Below the pieces are notes generated by a model that searched no databases, was not told the DNA's origin, and saw only the letters and a list, made by a program, of their open reading frames with translations. From Deroplatys truncata (lineage: Eukaryota; Arthropoda; Insecta; Mantodea; Mantidae), in the NCBI GenBank assembly GCA_030765065.1, contig CM060990.1, positions 456,652,321 through 456,716,320 of the forward strand: 64,000 nucleotides of DNA. Reading direction: 5' to 3'. Shown here in pieces: positions 23,530 through 36,070 of the stretch. Both the position numbers and the translations under genes were made by a program. Numbering within the stretch: position 1 is the first letter of the stretch; each line of letters opens with the position of its first letter.

Positions 23530-24020
23530 ATATATTTCCGATGATACCTCGGTATAGAATTTTTGGGTGGAATGTAATACTTTCTCTAATTATTATGTAC
23601 GTGGTAGAGAAAGTAAAAATATAGATATCTTTAATACATATAATTTATTTCAAGTAACTTATTTGTGGCATGAACCATTTCCGAGATATCGTCAATATTA
23701 GTTAGACTTTTCAATATCTTGGCATTTTAAAGTGCTGTCGCTTTTAAGTTGTTTCTCACGATATTACGGAAATATGTATATGAAATTTCTATATCAACAT
23801 GTAGCGACCCGGCTTTTAAACGTTTGACTATCGATTCAGTTTCCCTTAACCACCCCCCTTACACTTTAAGAAATGTGTAATGAAACTATTTCTGCCAAAG
23901 TTTATTACGATTAACAAGAAGTAGATGAAAAATAAGCTTTTATAAGAATATTTTGTGGAAACCATATAAAAATAAACGACAGTAGGTAGAAAAATTCATA
24001 TGAATATAACACATGAGACT
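23530..24020. mobile_element. Repeat family H, copy 2, rearranged
   Basis: The left 70 bp (CTCGGTATAGAATTTTTGGGTGGAATG..GTAGAGAAAG, 23550-23620) is the 3' end of the family in plus orientation. The rest, from about 23640 to 24020, is the 5' half in minus orientation, ending in AACACATGAG at the right. The copy is therefore a head-inverted chimera. Confidence 0.6.
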
Positions 24021-24421
24021 TTTCTTTTAGTTCAAATAGAAGTCTGCACTACCCTATTCTACCCCATAGTGCGGCGTATAAAGGAAGCTAAGGCATGTGA
24101 GCCACGCTACTGGTAAGCAGTGTAACGTGAGTAGATACTTAAGTGCATAGAAGGATTCAAGTCACAGTAATGATAGTTATACACTGCACATTGAGTAGGT
24201 ATACCTTACTTAGACAAACAAAGATGCATAACAATGATAAAACTGAATTTAGAAACCAACAATTTCTCGATTTTTATCTCAATGGAAATGATCAATTCAA
24301 AAATAGCAGCTCCTCCTCCTCCTGAGATAACATGACAGTTACACAATCCATACGTATAATAAAACTGCAACCGAAAAGTTTATGATCATTTTTGATTATG
24401 AATGAGTAACTGTTAATAAAC

Positions 24422-24724
24422 GTGCTTTGCAAAGAATTAGCAGAATGGAGACAAGAAGTATGGGAAGAAAAATGGGAAAAAATGGATAGGAAAATAGTAG
24501 CAATTAAAATGCTAACGAGAAAAGAAGAAAAGCAAATTAAGAATATGGGGGAGTTCTTAAAGAAAGTAAAAGAGAAATGGAGTAGAAAAGTAAGAGAGAT
24601 AAGAAAGGTAGAAAGGCAAATGGAGGAAGGAGAAGATGGGCAAATATGGATAAAAGGTAGTAAGGAATGTTTAGAGGAGCCAGAAGGCCAGGGTGCCAGG
24701 CAAAAAGAGCATCATAGCTGGTAA
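24422..24724 (+). other. Highly charged open frame of about 100 codons, unassigned
   Basis: The plus-strand frame is rich in Lys, Glu, Arg and Trp, with heptad-like runs such as EEKQIKNMGEFLKKVKEKW, and would form a coiled coil. The first in-frame ATG is about 60 bp inside the frame (24482). The purine-rich composition could keep such a frame open by chance. It might be an ORF1 scrap of a retroelement. No zinc knuckle, RT or signal sequence is nearby, and I do not assign a function. Confidence 0.25.
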
Positions 24725-25309
24725 GGAAATTTGGACATATGTTAAGATTAGTTTATAAGTGGAACAAGAAAAATAAACGTGCTTAATGGGCTAAATAACT
24801 TGAAACCCAAAATAACATTTTTAAAATTGTGAATGTTCTAGCTTTCACAAAAGAGCGGTTGTTCTTAAAAGTCGTGGCATATAACATATTTCAGTTCTCA
24901 CCTTTAACACAGATTATGGCATCTTAATATATTCCCCAAAACGTGGCTTCCAATGAAGTACAAAATAAAAATCCAATTATCTCTCCATTATTAATTTTTG
25001 GAAAATATTGTATAAAGGTTGGTAGATATGTATGTAATGTTTCTCAAAAGTTTTTTTTTTATTATTTTTATTTTTACAGCACCTCAAGATGAATAATTAA
25101 GAAGTTACACCAATTTTTCTTTATCATTAGCGCACGTACACATGTTACTACGAGAAATTGCTTAAATTACTAGATTAAATTGCTTTACAAGCATAAGAAG
25201 GGGCACAATTCTTGTACTAGAATACATTTCACATTATTTTTAACTTTTATTAATACCGTGGAAACAAAAGTTTCATTAGCACACTTTTCAAAACATACAC
25301 GATGTGTGC

Positions 25310-25500
25310 ATTGCACAGAGAGAGAGGAGAAGATAAAGAGAAGGCGAAGCAATAGGAGGGAATACAGTGAGAGGGAGTGGAAAGGGGAAGTCAGGTGAAA
25401 GAGAAAAAACGGAGATGGGGAGAGTAAATCATACATAGATACGTAAAAAGGGAGGGAGAGAAAATGAAGTGAGAAAGGGTGATAGAGTGGAATCTCCGCA
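25310..25500. repeat. Purine-rich tract
   Basis: GAGAGAGAGGAGAAG through GGGAGGGAGAGAAAATGAAG is almost all purine on the plus strand. The minus-strand open frame over it (25185-25583) is a composition effect. It directly abuts the 3' side of the long SINE at 25.5-26.04 kb. Confidence 0.6.
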
Positions 25501-26036
25501 TTGAACTTAATAACGCTAACAGTGCTGCGGATGCTATTAAGAGTAGGCAGACGGAGGGGCCTCCAGTAACTGGAGCACAGCATCGCTGGTAGGCCACAAT
25601 GGGCCTATTCTGCTTCCAACGTTACCCCTGGGAAGGGCTAAAATGGAGACCCCGATGGGACGCGGACGACGATGTACACTATCAAGTACGGGATCCCTAA
25701 GGATTCCAAATTGGTACCAGTCCTGAGGCCGGCGAGGTTTGTCTAAGCCCCACACAAGCCAATGAGTCCGTGGCAAGAGTCAACTTCCAGAAATGAGTCG
25801 CAGGAGTTTCACCAAACGCCAGGGAGAAATCTCTCCAGAGCTCTATTTCCGCCGTCCTGCCGACGAGGACAGGGAATTCGTGGCAGAAGGGGAACTACCC
25901 CAGCATTCGCCTATCGACCCGGTTAAACCCCGAAAAAAAAACACTTGTCAGAGTGACCGGACCGACATGAATCGAACCCGAGACCTTCCAAATGCGAACC
26001 TCACACGTTACCACGAAGCCATCTCGCTCGGTGGAT
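25501..26036 (-). repeat. Long tRNA-derived SINE (family C), about 530 bp
   Basis: On the minus strand the head reads GAGCGAGATGGCTTCGTGGTA (A box about 26009-26021), then GGGTTCGATTCATG (B box about 25968-25979) and GTCGGTCCGGTCACTCTGAC. The following TTTTTTTTTCGGGGTTTAACC and GCGAATGCTGGGGTAGT match the tandem units at 0.7-1.1 kb. A GC-rich body continues to about 25501. It is less decayed than the 5' array and longer than usual for SINEs. No coding function is inferred. Confidence 0.65.
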
Positions 26037-26129
26037 TTTATTAGTACTTGAACACAGCCTTACCATGGATCTAATAAAAAAATGCATAACCTGTGCTTTG
26101 CGCACTGCAATTTCTTATTCGTTCTGTAA

Positions 26130-26210
26130 CAGAGAATGTCTGGTGTTGGTGGAGATCGGGGCCGACTCGAAGGATTCGAACCGTGCTGCTACCCAGGGCA
26201 GCAAATTTTA
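26130..26210 (-). repeat. Possible tRNA-derived SINE fragment (B-box only)
   Basis: The minus strand contains GCACGGTTCGAATCCTTCG (about 26165-26190), which holds a perfect B-box GGTTCGAATCC. No convincing A-box lies upstream, so this is not a tRNA gene. It may belong to a fourth SINE family. Confidence 0.35.
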
Positions 26211-27285
26211 GGAGCAGCAAAATCTTAAAACATAAAAAAGTATGGAATTGCAAATCGTGCTTAAATTTTAAAGACTTTCTGGGGATTTTTTGTTATGAAA
26301 CTGGTGACAAATGAATTGCCAGAATTGGTCACTTTGGGTGCAATCCACATTGATGATTGTCGACAAAACATCCCGTGCGCGGTAGGTGTTCAACAATAAG
26401 CATCATGTTTATAAACAGGAGTGTTTCAAGCCATTGTAGCTTTAGTTTATTTGCTTATATTGGGTGACTCGTGAACCTCTCAGGTCAGTTGTCGCCCTAG
26501 TGGTATCCTTGAAGTTGAGCTTATTTGTGCGCACAGTTACTTCTTGTCTTGTTAACCTACTTTGTTAGTAAATACTGCTTCTAATTCCAGAGAAACTCGG
26601 GCTACTACATCCGAAATGAGTACTCCACCACACGCACACTGTTCAAGACAATAAATAAGAGAAATGGGAACACTCGAAAAAGTAATGTAGTGTAGCCCTA
26701 AGATTGTTATTTTTAAGATAAATACAAAACAAGAATCTGAGGGAAAAATTATGGTTGACTGACTGAAACGTGGCTATGTGTAAACAGATATATATTTACG
26801 TTGTCTATGAATAAGTAGCCATTAAAGACTGACATTAGGGATAAAAATTAGGTTATGTCTGAAAGAGTGAGGGGGAGCGGTACTTGCAATTATGCGGCAA
26901 AACTGCTGCGGCCGGCCCTGGTGGAGATACCGAGTTAAATTTTATTGCCGTCGTCAAAGCATTACACGAAATCATGATTTAGTGGGTTGCTCCACCATGT
27001 AGACTTTACATTTGCAGTAAAACCATTAAGAAAAACGCTGAGTTGGAAGTTCTGTCGCCAAGTCGTCTGCTTGTTTCTAGGTGCCTTGCGAAGTTTCACT
27101 TGGTTGATTGATTCAGTAGATCATGAATTTGGTTTTCTTTTACGATTGACTCGGAGAATGATTAGGAACACAGTGACCACACGAACGTTTAATTCAAATG
27201 TAACTGGGATTTTGCTTCAATAGCATACCCTCGGAAATAATTACTGTAAGACATGCCACTATTAAATGTGCCTAACGAATGTATA
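26211..27285. other. Unassigned stretch
   Basis: No gene or named element is visible. Short open frames (for example 26987-27223 plus) show no domain. Confidence 0.4.
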
Positions 27286-28026
27286 GGGTTGTGTCATAAG
27301 TTCGTTTGCTTTTCGTTATGTTTCATTTACTAAGAACGCCTGGGGACACACCTCGCCTGCAGCATAGCTACGACAGCGTAGTTGCCGAACTTTCCGTTTA
27401 CAAACTTTAAACACAAGGTCGTTCAAAGGATAAATAACTACGGCAGTTAGGTTTTGTAAACAAGCTATTTATTTCCTGCGGTATACACCATTATTGTCGA
27501 CATTATATTGTCAAGTTCCTGGCTACAGTAGCACGAGCTAAATTGAGCTCCAATGCCAACACCCGAGTTGTAATTCGTGAATTGTTGACTATCGTTTCAT
27601 GAATTCTTTCCACGTCCGTAACCATTGGCCGTCCAGACCGAGGTTTGTCTTTTAGGGAGAAATTTCCAGCTCGAAATCGCCTAAACCACTTTTGACATGC
27701 TCGCTTCGTTACTGCACCTTCCGTAGACATCACAAATTTTCTGCCAGCATTGTGAGGCGGTTTTACCCTTGCGATAGTAAAACAGCATAAGATGTCGGAA
27801 ATGTTCCTTTTTGCTTTCCATAGTTTGTAAACACCAATTCACGCTTTTCTATCCAACGTCAGTCACAAATACACACTGACATATCCAATAGTGAGTCTGA
27901 TTGTTGTTCTCTAAGTCGTAGGGTTGGCTAGGCAACTAGGATAACTTGAGTGTACAGAGGGTTCAGGGTTTTCAGGCGCTATAGATGGAACTTGCGAGCA
28001 AAACGAACGAATTTATGAGACAACCC
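27286..28026 (-). mobile_element. Internally deleted mariner element, 741 bp
   Basis: The ends GGGTTGTGTCATAAGTTCGT (27286) and ACGAATTTATGAGACAACCC (28026) form inverted repeats with about two mismatches in the first 20 bases. TA precedes the left end and AA follows the right, consistent with a decayed TA target duplication. A full mariner is about 1.3 kb, so roughly half is missing. The missing part includes the whole catalytic DDD domain. Confidence 0.85.
27503..27821 (-). pseudogene. Mariner transposase N-terminal DNA-binding domain
   Basis: From an ATG at 27821 the minus strand reads MESKKEHFRHLMLFYYRKG and then SQCWQKICDVYG. A one-base shift follows, and the frame resumes with EGAVTKRACQKWFRRF, a F.LKDKPRSGRP motif and an IVNNSRITTRVLA segment. 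This is the paired helix-turn-helix domain with the GRPR-like linker of mariner transposases (the family that also gave rise to the transposase half of SETMAR). The frame stops at 27503, after the second HTH (RATVARNL). The catalytic domain is gone. Confidence 0.85.
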
Positions 28027-28900
28027 AATGTATTCTATACGTAATATTCTACGTTTGCAGTTCCGATAATCTAATTCTGTAAAACCACCTCATATTGAGA
28101 TTCCCTAGTTTTCTCTTAACTAAAACATCCTAGAAAGCTGGGAGACTACAGCTTGAGACAAAATGGTAATCATATCTACACAAATTCCCAATTATAACAT
28201 GCACTCCCTCCTAACTAGTCTATATGGCAAATAACTTAAACATCCCTTATTTTTTATCAACAGTCAGTTACTTTCCTCTAATGTATATATTCACCTAATT
28301 CCGTTAATTCCTGACGTGCAATTGAAAGGTGAATGATATTCTGAAAGGTCATTTGTCTCTGCCATTACGTTTATGGATCTTAATGTCTTAAATTCTCAGA
28401 ATTACTAATATCTTATCTTTGGCTAAAATGTTTATTTTAACGTGAATTGTTTATGCAAAATGTCTTTGATGCACATAGTTATGATGCTTTAATATTACTA
28501 ATATGCTAATTTGCATATATCAGTAGTGAAATGCGATTATGCTCCCTTGGGAGGTTGTATCTCCGGCTTCAAATTTAATATTTTCTTGAGTTTCTCCATA
28601 AACCGATGATATGTTTTTATCAGGATGCCATTAGTGAATCTGCATATTCTTGAATTCTCTGTACGGTTGCCTTTTCCCCTTTGCTTTGGTGCTACGGAAT
28701 ATAGAGTAACACTAGTAGATCAAGCTGTAATTTAATTACACTCAGCCAGAATTCAATGTGTTTTTACTAAATTTAGTCTATTGTAACCAAAGAATTCTTT
28801 AATCTGAGAGCGTGAACATTCCTAAATTTTCTCAATTATTATCACTGATTGTACTTAGCCTGCAAAGTTTTACCCATGAAAGAGTCCTATTAACATTCTT
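28027..28900. other. Unassigned AT-rich DNA
   Basis: No open frame or repeat that I can support. Confidence 0.4.
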
Positions 28901-29184
28901 GTTTTTTTTAATGGACGCTCTTTAACTGCTGTGGTCCTTAGCGTCCTATTCTATATTGGGCGTGCAAGACCGGCAATTTTGCTCAGAGACCTCTTTATCA
29001 GGCTAAGGTTCTTTTACGTACCGTAAATCTACGACACAAGACCACCAGCCTGACTTCCCTTCCGAAGGAAGCCATGCTAAGGATTTCTACGCCCGAAATA
29101 AATCCATCGCCCTCCGCCGGGTTTGAACCTATGACCTAGGGAACTAGAGGCTAGCAAGGCAACCACTGCACCACGGAGGACGAC
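28901..29184 (-). repeat. tRNA-derived SINE (family A), copy 1
   Basis: Head on the minus strand at 29184: GTCGTCCTCCGTGGTGCAG with B-box GGGTTTGAACC seen in complement as GGTTCAAACCC-like at about 29120. The conserved body has TTCCTTCGGAAGGGAAG and GTAGATTTACGG, and a CCCAATATAGAATAGGACG end, with a short A-rich tail at 28901-28910. ACATTCTT at 28893-28900 and again at 29186-29193 is a probable target-site duplication. Confidence 0.85.
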
Positions 29185-30720
29185 CACATTCTTATTAATA
29201 TCCCTTTAACAACTAGGTCTGCAGACACGATATCTGAAATAGATGGACCAATTTTCAAATGGGCATGGAGTCAATTCGGTTAATATCATCTGACATTTCT
29301 CTTATGAGGATAATGGAAAACCCTAAAATAAAACCTAAGTAGCAAATCCATCTTAACCGAAACCTTAACTTGATCCCTTCGAGTTAGAAGACAGGTACAT
29401 TAAACCCATTCAACCCTTTCAGCCCATTTGATCCCACGATTATTTGAAAAGCGTAAAATCTGGTACTAATCACCATTTCTAAAGGTTCGTTGGTATTTGA
29501 TGGAGAGAATGTGCAAACCTGGAAGGCCTCGATAGGAAACAGCAACTTAAAGGACGAAATAGTAATCAGTTATTTAGTTTTGAGTTGCAGACGATAACTC
29601 TTTTTTTTCTTTGGTGGTGTTTATTTCAGCAGAAAATGTATACCTAATGCGAGCAATATAATACATAGAAAAATAAAACAAAATTTATTATTTTAAATAT
29701 CCCAGTTAGTTTTACTGCTTAGAATTCCCAAGAACACCAGAAACACGTTCAAAACTTACGGACATTTTATCCCGCGCACTTCGTTAAAATGAATTATTTT
29801 GAAGGAATTATATCAAATTACTTATATCTCATGTAAATCAAGATTCTTCACTTATTTTTCTATGTAGTATACACACTTAACAGCTACACTTATGCTTTTG
29901 CAATTCTGATATAAAATTACAGCATAAACACGCAGGCACGAAAACGATAAGTTAGGTATCGTGGGTGTGAATCATACATGGGTCTGAATTTGACGTATCA
30001 GAATACAAGCCAACGGGCATATCACTTACAGTTCATGTCTGGGCCATCACTATTTGCAGGGGCAATGTATTTAGCTCCAAACAGTTATGACAGTATCTGG
30101 CTTATAGAATGCAGGGCACGGTGCTTTTGTCTGTCTATTTTGCTGGTATAGGTAATGTGATAACGGATTGGCTATTCCTTTTTAACGCAAAGGAAACGGG
30201 CATTCATTTACATTTCTAACTACACCTCATTTAAATTAATGCATTATATATTTTACACATATAATTAATTAAGTAATAATTAATATTATATATCATATAT
30301 AATATATAGTAATATGATATATAATAATGAATAATAAAAAGATATAATTAATAATTAGGTACAATCTTATTGCCTTTGAGATGTTGCTTTGGTAACTAAA
30401 GATGCAGATATGCTGAAGTGAATATAATAATGTAGAACTAGTAGTGTAAGTGTAGCTATGTCATGGGTTAGTGTAGCCATCGCGAAGCAATATGAGATAT
30501 CGCTTGGTAGACTGTAGCATTACAAGTAGTTGGCAATAGGAAAACAATATGACATTATGTCGTATACATTTCATTTTAGGTACTGTCCTGTCTAACACAA
30601 GTAAAAATGTAATTAACATACAAATATACCTGTAGCAATGTAATGTGCAACGCTAACCACAAGACTACACCCAATTTATCACTTAACTTTCACAGGATTT
30701 CTAAGGGATGCATTATTACT
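29185..30720. other. Unassigned AT-rich DNA
   Basis: The stretch 30225-30360 is nearly pure A/T with overlapping palindromes (ATATATTATATATCATATATAATATATAG type). Nothing coding is seen. Confidence 0.4.
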
Positions 30721-30800
30721 AGTGATGGGGCGATACCACTATTTCTCAATACTCGATACCAATACTGATTTTTCAGCACCGATATTCGACACTCAGTTTA
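30721..30800 (+). other. Possible hAT-type terminus
   Basis: TAGTGATGGGGCGATACC at about 30720 resembles the opening of several hAT-derived MITEs, and is followed by GATACC and CGATA repeats. No matching opposite end was found, so this is only a hint. Confidence 0.2.
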
Positions 30801-30980
30801 TAAAAATTGTCAAGGCGAGGGCTTGTTTCCGAATTATGTTCGTATTAGTAGTTTTCTGTGTATAAACGCATGTAACCATTTCTGCATTCTATGCTAATTC
30901 CGAAATTGTTCCTATGTGACATTCTTCAATTGACAGAAATTTCGTTATCTTGATAATGCCACAGACTAATAATGATGATA

Positions 30981-30982
30981 AC

Positions 30983-31024
<42 letters not shown>
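30981..31024. repeat. (AAT)n microsatellite
   Basis: About 14 AAT units in an otherwise AT-rich stretch. Confidence 0.95.
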
Positions 31025-34000
31025 TTCTTTGCTTCCCGTTTTATGTAACTATATTTCGTGCTGAAAACTTTCTTTTAAAGGATTTTCTATCCATATATAA
31101 ACAAATATTAACAATTCTTCTTTATTCTGAAATATTGAAAATATAAATTAATATTTTTTTTACATGAAGCTCAAACAAAAATAATGTCTGTGTATTTCTT
31201 CATCCGGTAATAAGTAACTAGTTAGCCATAAAACACTCAAAAATACAGAAGTTTGTGAATTATGCCTCTCTAGTACCCACCCTCATACATTAGCATATAC
31301 CTACATGTTGAATACAAAGGTTTAACTTGCGTAAACACAAACTAACAGATGGAAGGAAAGAACAAATATTTCTATGCGCTGTATTATCGCATATCTTAAG
31401 TTCTGATTTGTTTCTGCTGTGGGACGGACTTCGTTGGTTGTCATATTTGTAGGGTATCGGTTTTGCAGGGGGAAAGAAAGGAAGAGCATGGATGTATAGG
31501 GTTCCTTTAATCTCGGGTCATGTTAACCGATGACATATTATTTTATACGTTTTATTCTGTACTTAAAACCATTCCCGCAAACGATCCGTCCACACAAATA
31601 TATTCAACATCCGGCCACACAAATATATTTAACTACACCATCGCCAATCAAGTTATAGCCACATGACATCCCGTGGTGTTGTCCACGTCTGCTCGTGTCG
31701 GATTCCAGATTACAAATGCTTGTATTTACCCTTCACTCCGCATTCCTTAAGGTTTTTAACCCTAACTTTCTGACTGCCTTGTTTCCCCAAGTCACATGTG
31801 TGCCCTTAGGCAAAAGAAAAGTTCGGCCGGCATTCCGGTCCCCTAACGGTATGTTTTCTTTCCGGCGTATACCTACTCTGTACAGTCTTATAAAAATATG
31901 TTACATGTTTCTACATTTATTTAGGTGATACGCAAATAGGTTTTATATATTATTATACTTATTGCTTCACGTATCGCTTCAGCTGGATTCCCAGATTTTG
32001 GTCACCAGAGTAGGTAAATGTAATGGCTGAGAGTGAGTCACCAAGACAGGTTATTGCAGAAAACTGATTAGTTTTCATTTAGACACAAGAGTGTATGGAA
32101 TGTTGCATTCATTCATTTTCAGGAAACGCAGCCAACATCTATCAAGGTGTCCAGCAACCCTTTAGGGACATGTGCGAGACAATAACGTAAAGTGACTCCT
32201 TTCATTCCTTATCTAGCATAAAGTTAAACGCAACAGCTTTCATTAATGCAAAACTTAAAAATTTAAAAGTATCGAAAAAGTATGCAAAGTTTATCTGAAA
32301 GTATTAGACATAGTTTGATACTACCGATTATTGAGAGTATCGAGGTCCTATCCCTAATTGTTACTGTTGCAATGATGATTAAGGGGAGACTAAATGGCGA
32401 AAATTTCCAAAGAATTACGTTTTTAGTTTCTTGTTTAGTCGTCTTGATTGGAATTTCCTGTTTATTTTGGAATATAGTGTAGACATCATACCTACATTTT
32501 AATTTTTTAAAAAGTTACTGCATCTGTCATTTTCCATTATAAATTGTGCCCCTCTTCACAGAAAAAAAAAGTCATAACTTCTACACACTTTGGAGTAGAG
32601 AGGTAAGGTTTTAGGCCATATTTTAGGGAAAGGTTTGCTCTAAAAATTGAAACTACTGTTAAATGTGACAGATTATATATGCTCAAGACATGTGGCTTCG
32701 CTGTAAAACAGCTTTTTCTGTGAATGACGTTTTCTGGTATAAATAACCCGCTTTGTAAGGAACTATTGAAGATAGCTAAACTAAATTTTAGGATGCTAAA
32801 GAAAGCTTCTACATGAAATTGTAGATCTACTTTTGTGTTAATAACAAGCTTATTTATTTTAAAAAATATAATTGCCGATAAATGTTCATCAAAAAATGTA
32901 CAATTAAGCAAATAATCTTATCTTCTTTATTAAACAAACTTACTGTAACAGTAAACTTAGAAGCCATTTATCTATTTCCTTTAAAAGTTTCAATCTGATG
33001 CGTTAAACAGTTTATGATATAATCGGTCATGAATTTAGCATATTTAACATTGACGAGATGGTGCTTCTAAACTCTCCTTAAACATAAGGTAATGTACGCT
33101 GAGGTCCATAAAATGCAGCCCACTACCATTACGCAATAGAGTTTTTTATCTTTGTAAGCTTCCTTCTTCAGATAACCAATTTTTACCATCCAGCCGGTAT
33201 CAGTTCTCTATATGACTGGTCTGGAAAACAATTCAGTCACATACGAACCAATGAACGATATTATAATTGATATTCAATGAAAGGGTGCTTCGATACCGCC
33301 TCTATGAAAGAGTTTCGCTAAAATTGTCAAAAAGATGCGTAATTTAATACAATAGCCAAATTTTTAATCTTATGAGCACAAATTCTCAGTCATAAAAGTT
33401 AACATGGGAAACAAAAGACACATTTTTAACGTTTGGTGCAAACTTTATCAGCTATATACACTTATCAGTATTGGAAGGTCGTCGACCACCTTTAACCACT
33501 AGCTTAAAACTGAGTTATTCCGCCCAGACACAGAGTTCACCCTTAATCTATAATCTTATATTCAGTTTCAATGGAAACAATAATTTGAAGTAAAAGTTAG
33601 AGGGCATCGCAGAACAAAACAGACGTGAAGCGATCATCGAACACATGCGAGCATAGAGAGGAGGATGGCTGAAAATCCTACCCTAATTATGGATCCAGCA
33701 TTGGGGAGGATCTTGACCCCCTCGACTTAATTGGTGAATAATACGTGGTCCTCAAGGTTATAATTTTCCACGGCAGAATGGGGAAGACAGAGCTGTTCTA
33801 CCTTTTAGGATTCTGGCTCAGTTCCACGCTACAGAATTTGTATGATTTCCAAGAACACTACTGGATCCCAGCGAGGAACGTTAAATCACGACTGCAGTTA
33901 ACTTTTCTACTTAGGATTATTATCATGTAATGAATTACTTCCCTTGCTTCTTTTGTAAAAATAAAATTTTAAAAATCCAGATTCTGAGTGTAACCTGTGA

Positions 34001-35962
34001 CAACTGTTAACAAAAATCCCAATGTTTACTAAAAACCACACACATTTTCTCAGCTGTTTTCAGCAGAGAACATTGCGACCTCTGCTATGAAATTTACCTT
34101 CGAATGTAACTGTTACCCTTTGCATAATCAGATTACCGAATGGTAATTAAATGTTTTGATATATAAAATATTAATTGAAACACAGTCGCAGATCTGTTCC
34201 ATACTACACACGATTATTTGGCCTCAGTATGCTGATTCGATGTATTGAAATCCAAATTATTGTAAGCAGTGGCTTTCCAGACAATCAAATTTGCATTTCA
34301 GCTTTAAATATGACAACGCATATGTTTAATACACACTTCTGCATGGGGCAATGTTATGATACCGAACAGTGTAATAGTAATGCGCGGTTAAGTAGTACAG
34401 TACTATGGAGACTGCAGTATTTACATAAGTTGCAACACATGATGCATCCAATTAAACGCCAGTGCATGGGGGAGAGGGACTTCTATGTCAATAGCGCAGG
34501 GATGGCTGCAGTAACCTCCCTATGGGCTACGTTTGCACACAATACGAATGCTGGTTATGGATCTGTAGTTACATGGCATTGATAGCAGTTGAAAGATGAA
34601 GTTGCTTGTTCTGACAGCTTCGACGTTAATCTAACGGCTGAAGAGATGATACGGTATGACTTAAGAGGAGGCTGAGTCAAAACAAGTGTCAAATTTTCAG
34701 ATTTTGTTCTTTTGTCTAAAACTAAAAATAGGAAGTGTAATTATATTAGAAACTTTGATGCCCCTCCTTTGCTCAGATGAACTTAATTAACAAAGAGCAG
34801 TCTGTATTATTAGTACTACGAATCTAAATCTTTAGATTGGTTTTCTCTGCTTTTAAATTACAGATACTTTATCCACTACAGTATGTATCTGCATTCTTCA
34901 AATGTCGCGATACGGTCAGTTCGTCGCACTAATTCTCCAACGTCTTAATCTACGAACAAATTTGAGACCGAACGTTTAGGGCACGTATGTTCTAAATGTA
35001 GTAGTTACAGCCTTAAAAAGTTAACTAATGAAGAAGCGCGATATTCCATCCAAGGCTACTCACTTCCGAGCGTACTGCTGATAACGCCCACGGATTTTGA
35101 TCCTAAAAATACTCCAAGAATAACATATAAAGTTACTCCAAATGTTTAGGAACTGACATAACAATACAAGAAAAATTGTTCTACAAGTAGAAAAAGTAGA
35201 ATGAGATAATTTGGAAAATTAATTAAAAATAAATTTTTTCCATATTCTTGTTTCAAGAACGTTGAAAGAAAATTAAGAAAATTGCTTTTGAAGTAGGTCT
35301 TGCAAAACTGTGCCATTAGATCTTTTGAGTTCTCAGAATATACAAAATACATTGCAATGAAGAGGATTTCATTCTATGACATGACACAGTCTGTGACATG
35401 ACACAAAGATAAGGACGATAGGAACTGATAGTACGCACTTATTAACGCGAAAGTTGGGAAACCGACCTGTCTCGGCCCTAGTTTGGGACATGAATTCATA
35501 ACAGTAATTATACCTGCTTCACTGACAATGTCCACCACTCCACCCACAAGCAACCATTTCCAGGCTAATTATTATTTAATAGGAATGTGCTTTTTTTCCG
35601 CCAAGAATGCGAGTAAAGAATGCCCAAATTCACCGTTATTTCAAAGTTGAATAGCGAAATTTCTAATGTTTTAAGAGTTATCCATGATATGTAAAGTGTC
35701 AGTAATATAAAACTCGTTATATCTATATTTAAAATCAAGAAAACGACTAAATAAAGAAGCAAAGGGCAGAAAATTGACAAAACAGTGACCTAAAATCAAA
35801 GCAATGCCTAAACACAAAATGACCAAAACTGGTCTAATAAGTATGCATTTCCATAATTCGTAACTCTTGATAAGATATTTTGTTCAGTTATCAATGCTTA
35901 TGTTTCAACAATTAAAAGATTCTGTCATCAGAATCCGGGCACTGCTGATAACATTTATGCGA
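31025..35962. other. About 4.9 kb without a supportable gene
   Basis: AT-rich DNA. The longest frames are 32282-32482 plus (66 codons from an ATG, two hydrophobic stretches), 32537-32911 minus (124 codons) and 34175-34582 plus (135 codons, first codon TTG). None has a domain I recognise, and hydrophobic translations are expected in AT-rich sequence. Short duplications occur at 31580-31630 (CCACACAAATATATT) and 35373-35407 (GACATGACACA). Confidence 0.4.
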
Positions 35963-36070
35963 ACTGGCCAGCTACCTGGCTGCACTGCAATTAATTGAGG
36001 ACAACGTAAGGCTGTAAGGTAGGGAATGAATAGCAGCAAGTTGATCTTTTAGTCAGGTAGCCAGGCCAGT
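35963..36070. repeat. Small inverted repeat, 108 bp
   Basis: ACTGGCCAGCTACCTGGCT at 35963 pairs with AGTCAGGTAGCCAGGCCAGT at 36051-36070 with one mismatch and one bulge, leaving a loop of about 70 nt. It could be a tiny MITE or a precursor-like hairpin. The arms are GC-rich against the AT-rich surroundings. Confidence 0.5.

Noticed and set aside
32282-32482. 66-residue two-helix membrane protein
   Set aside because: It has an ATG but no Kozak-like context or homologue that I recognise, and its hydrophobicity is expected from AT-rich DNA.
34175-34582. 135-codon open frame as a gene
   Set aside because: The frame begins at TTG, has no recognisable domain and no supporting splice or promoter signals.
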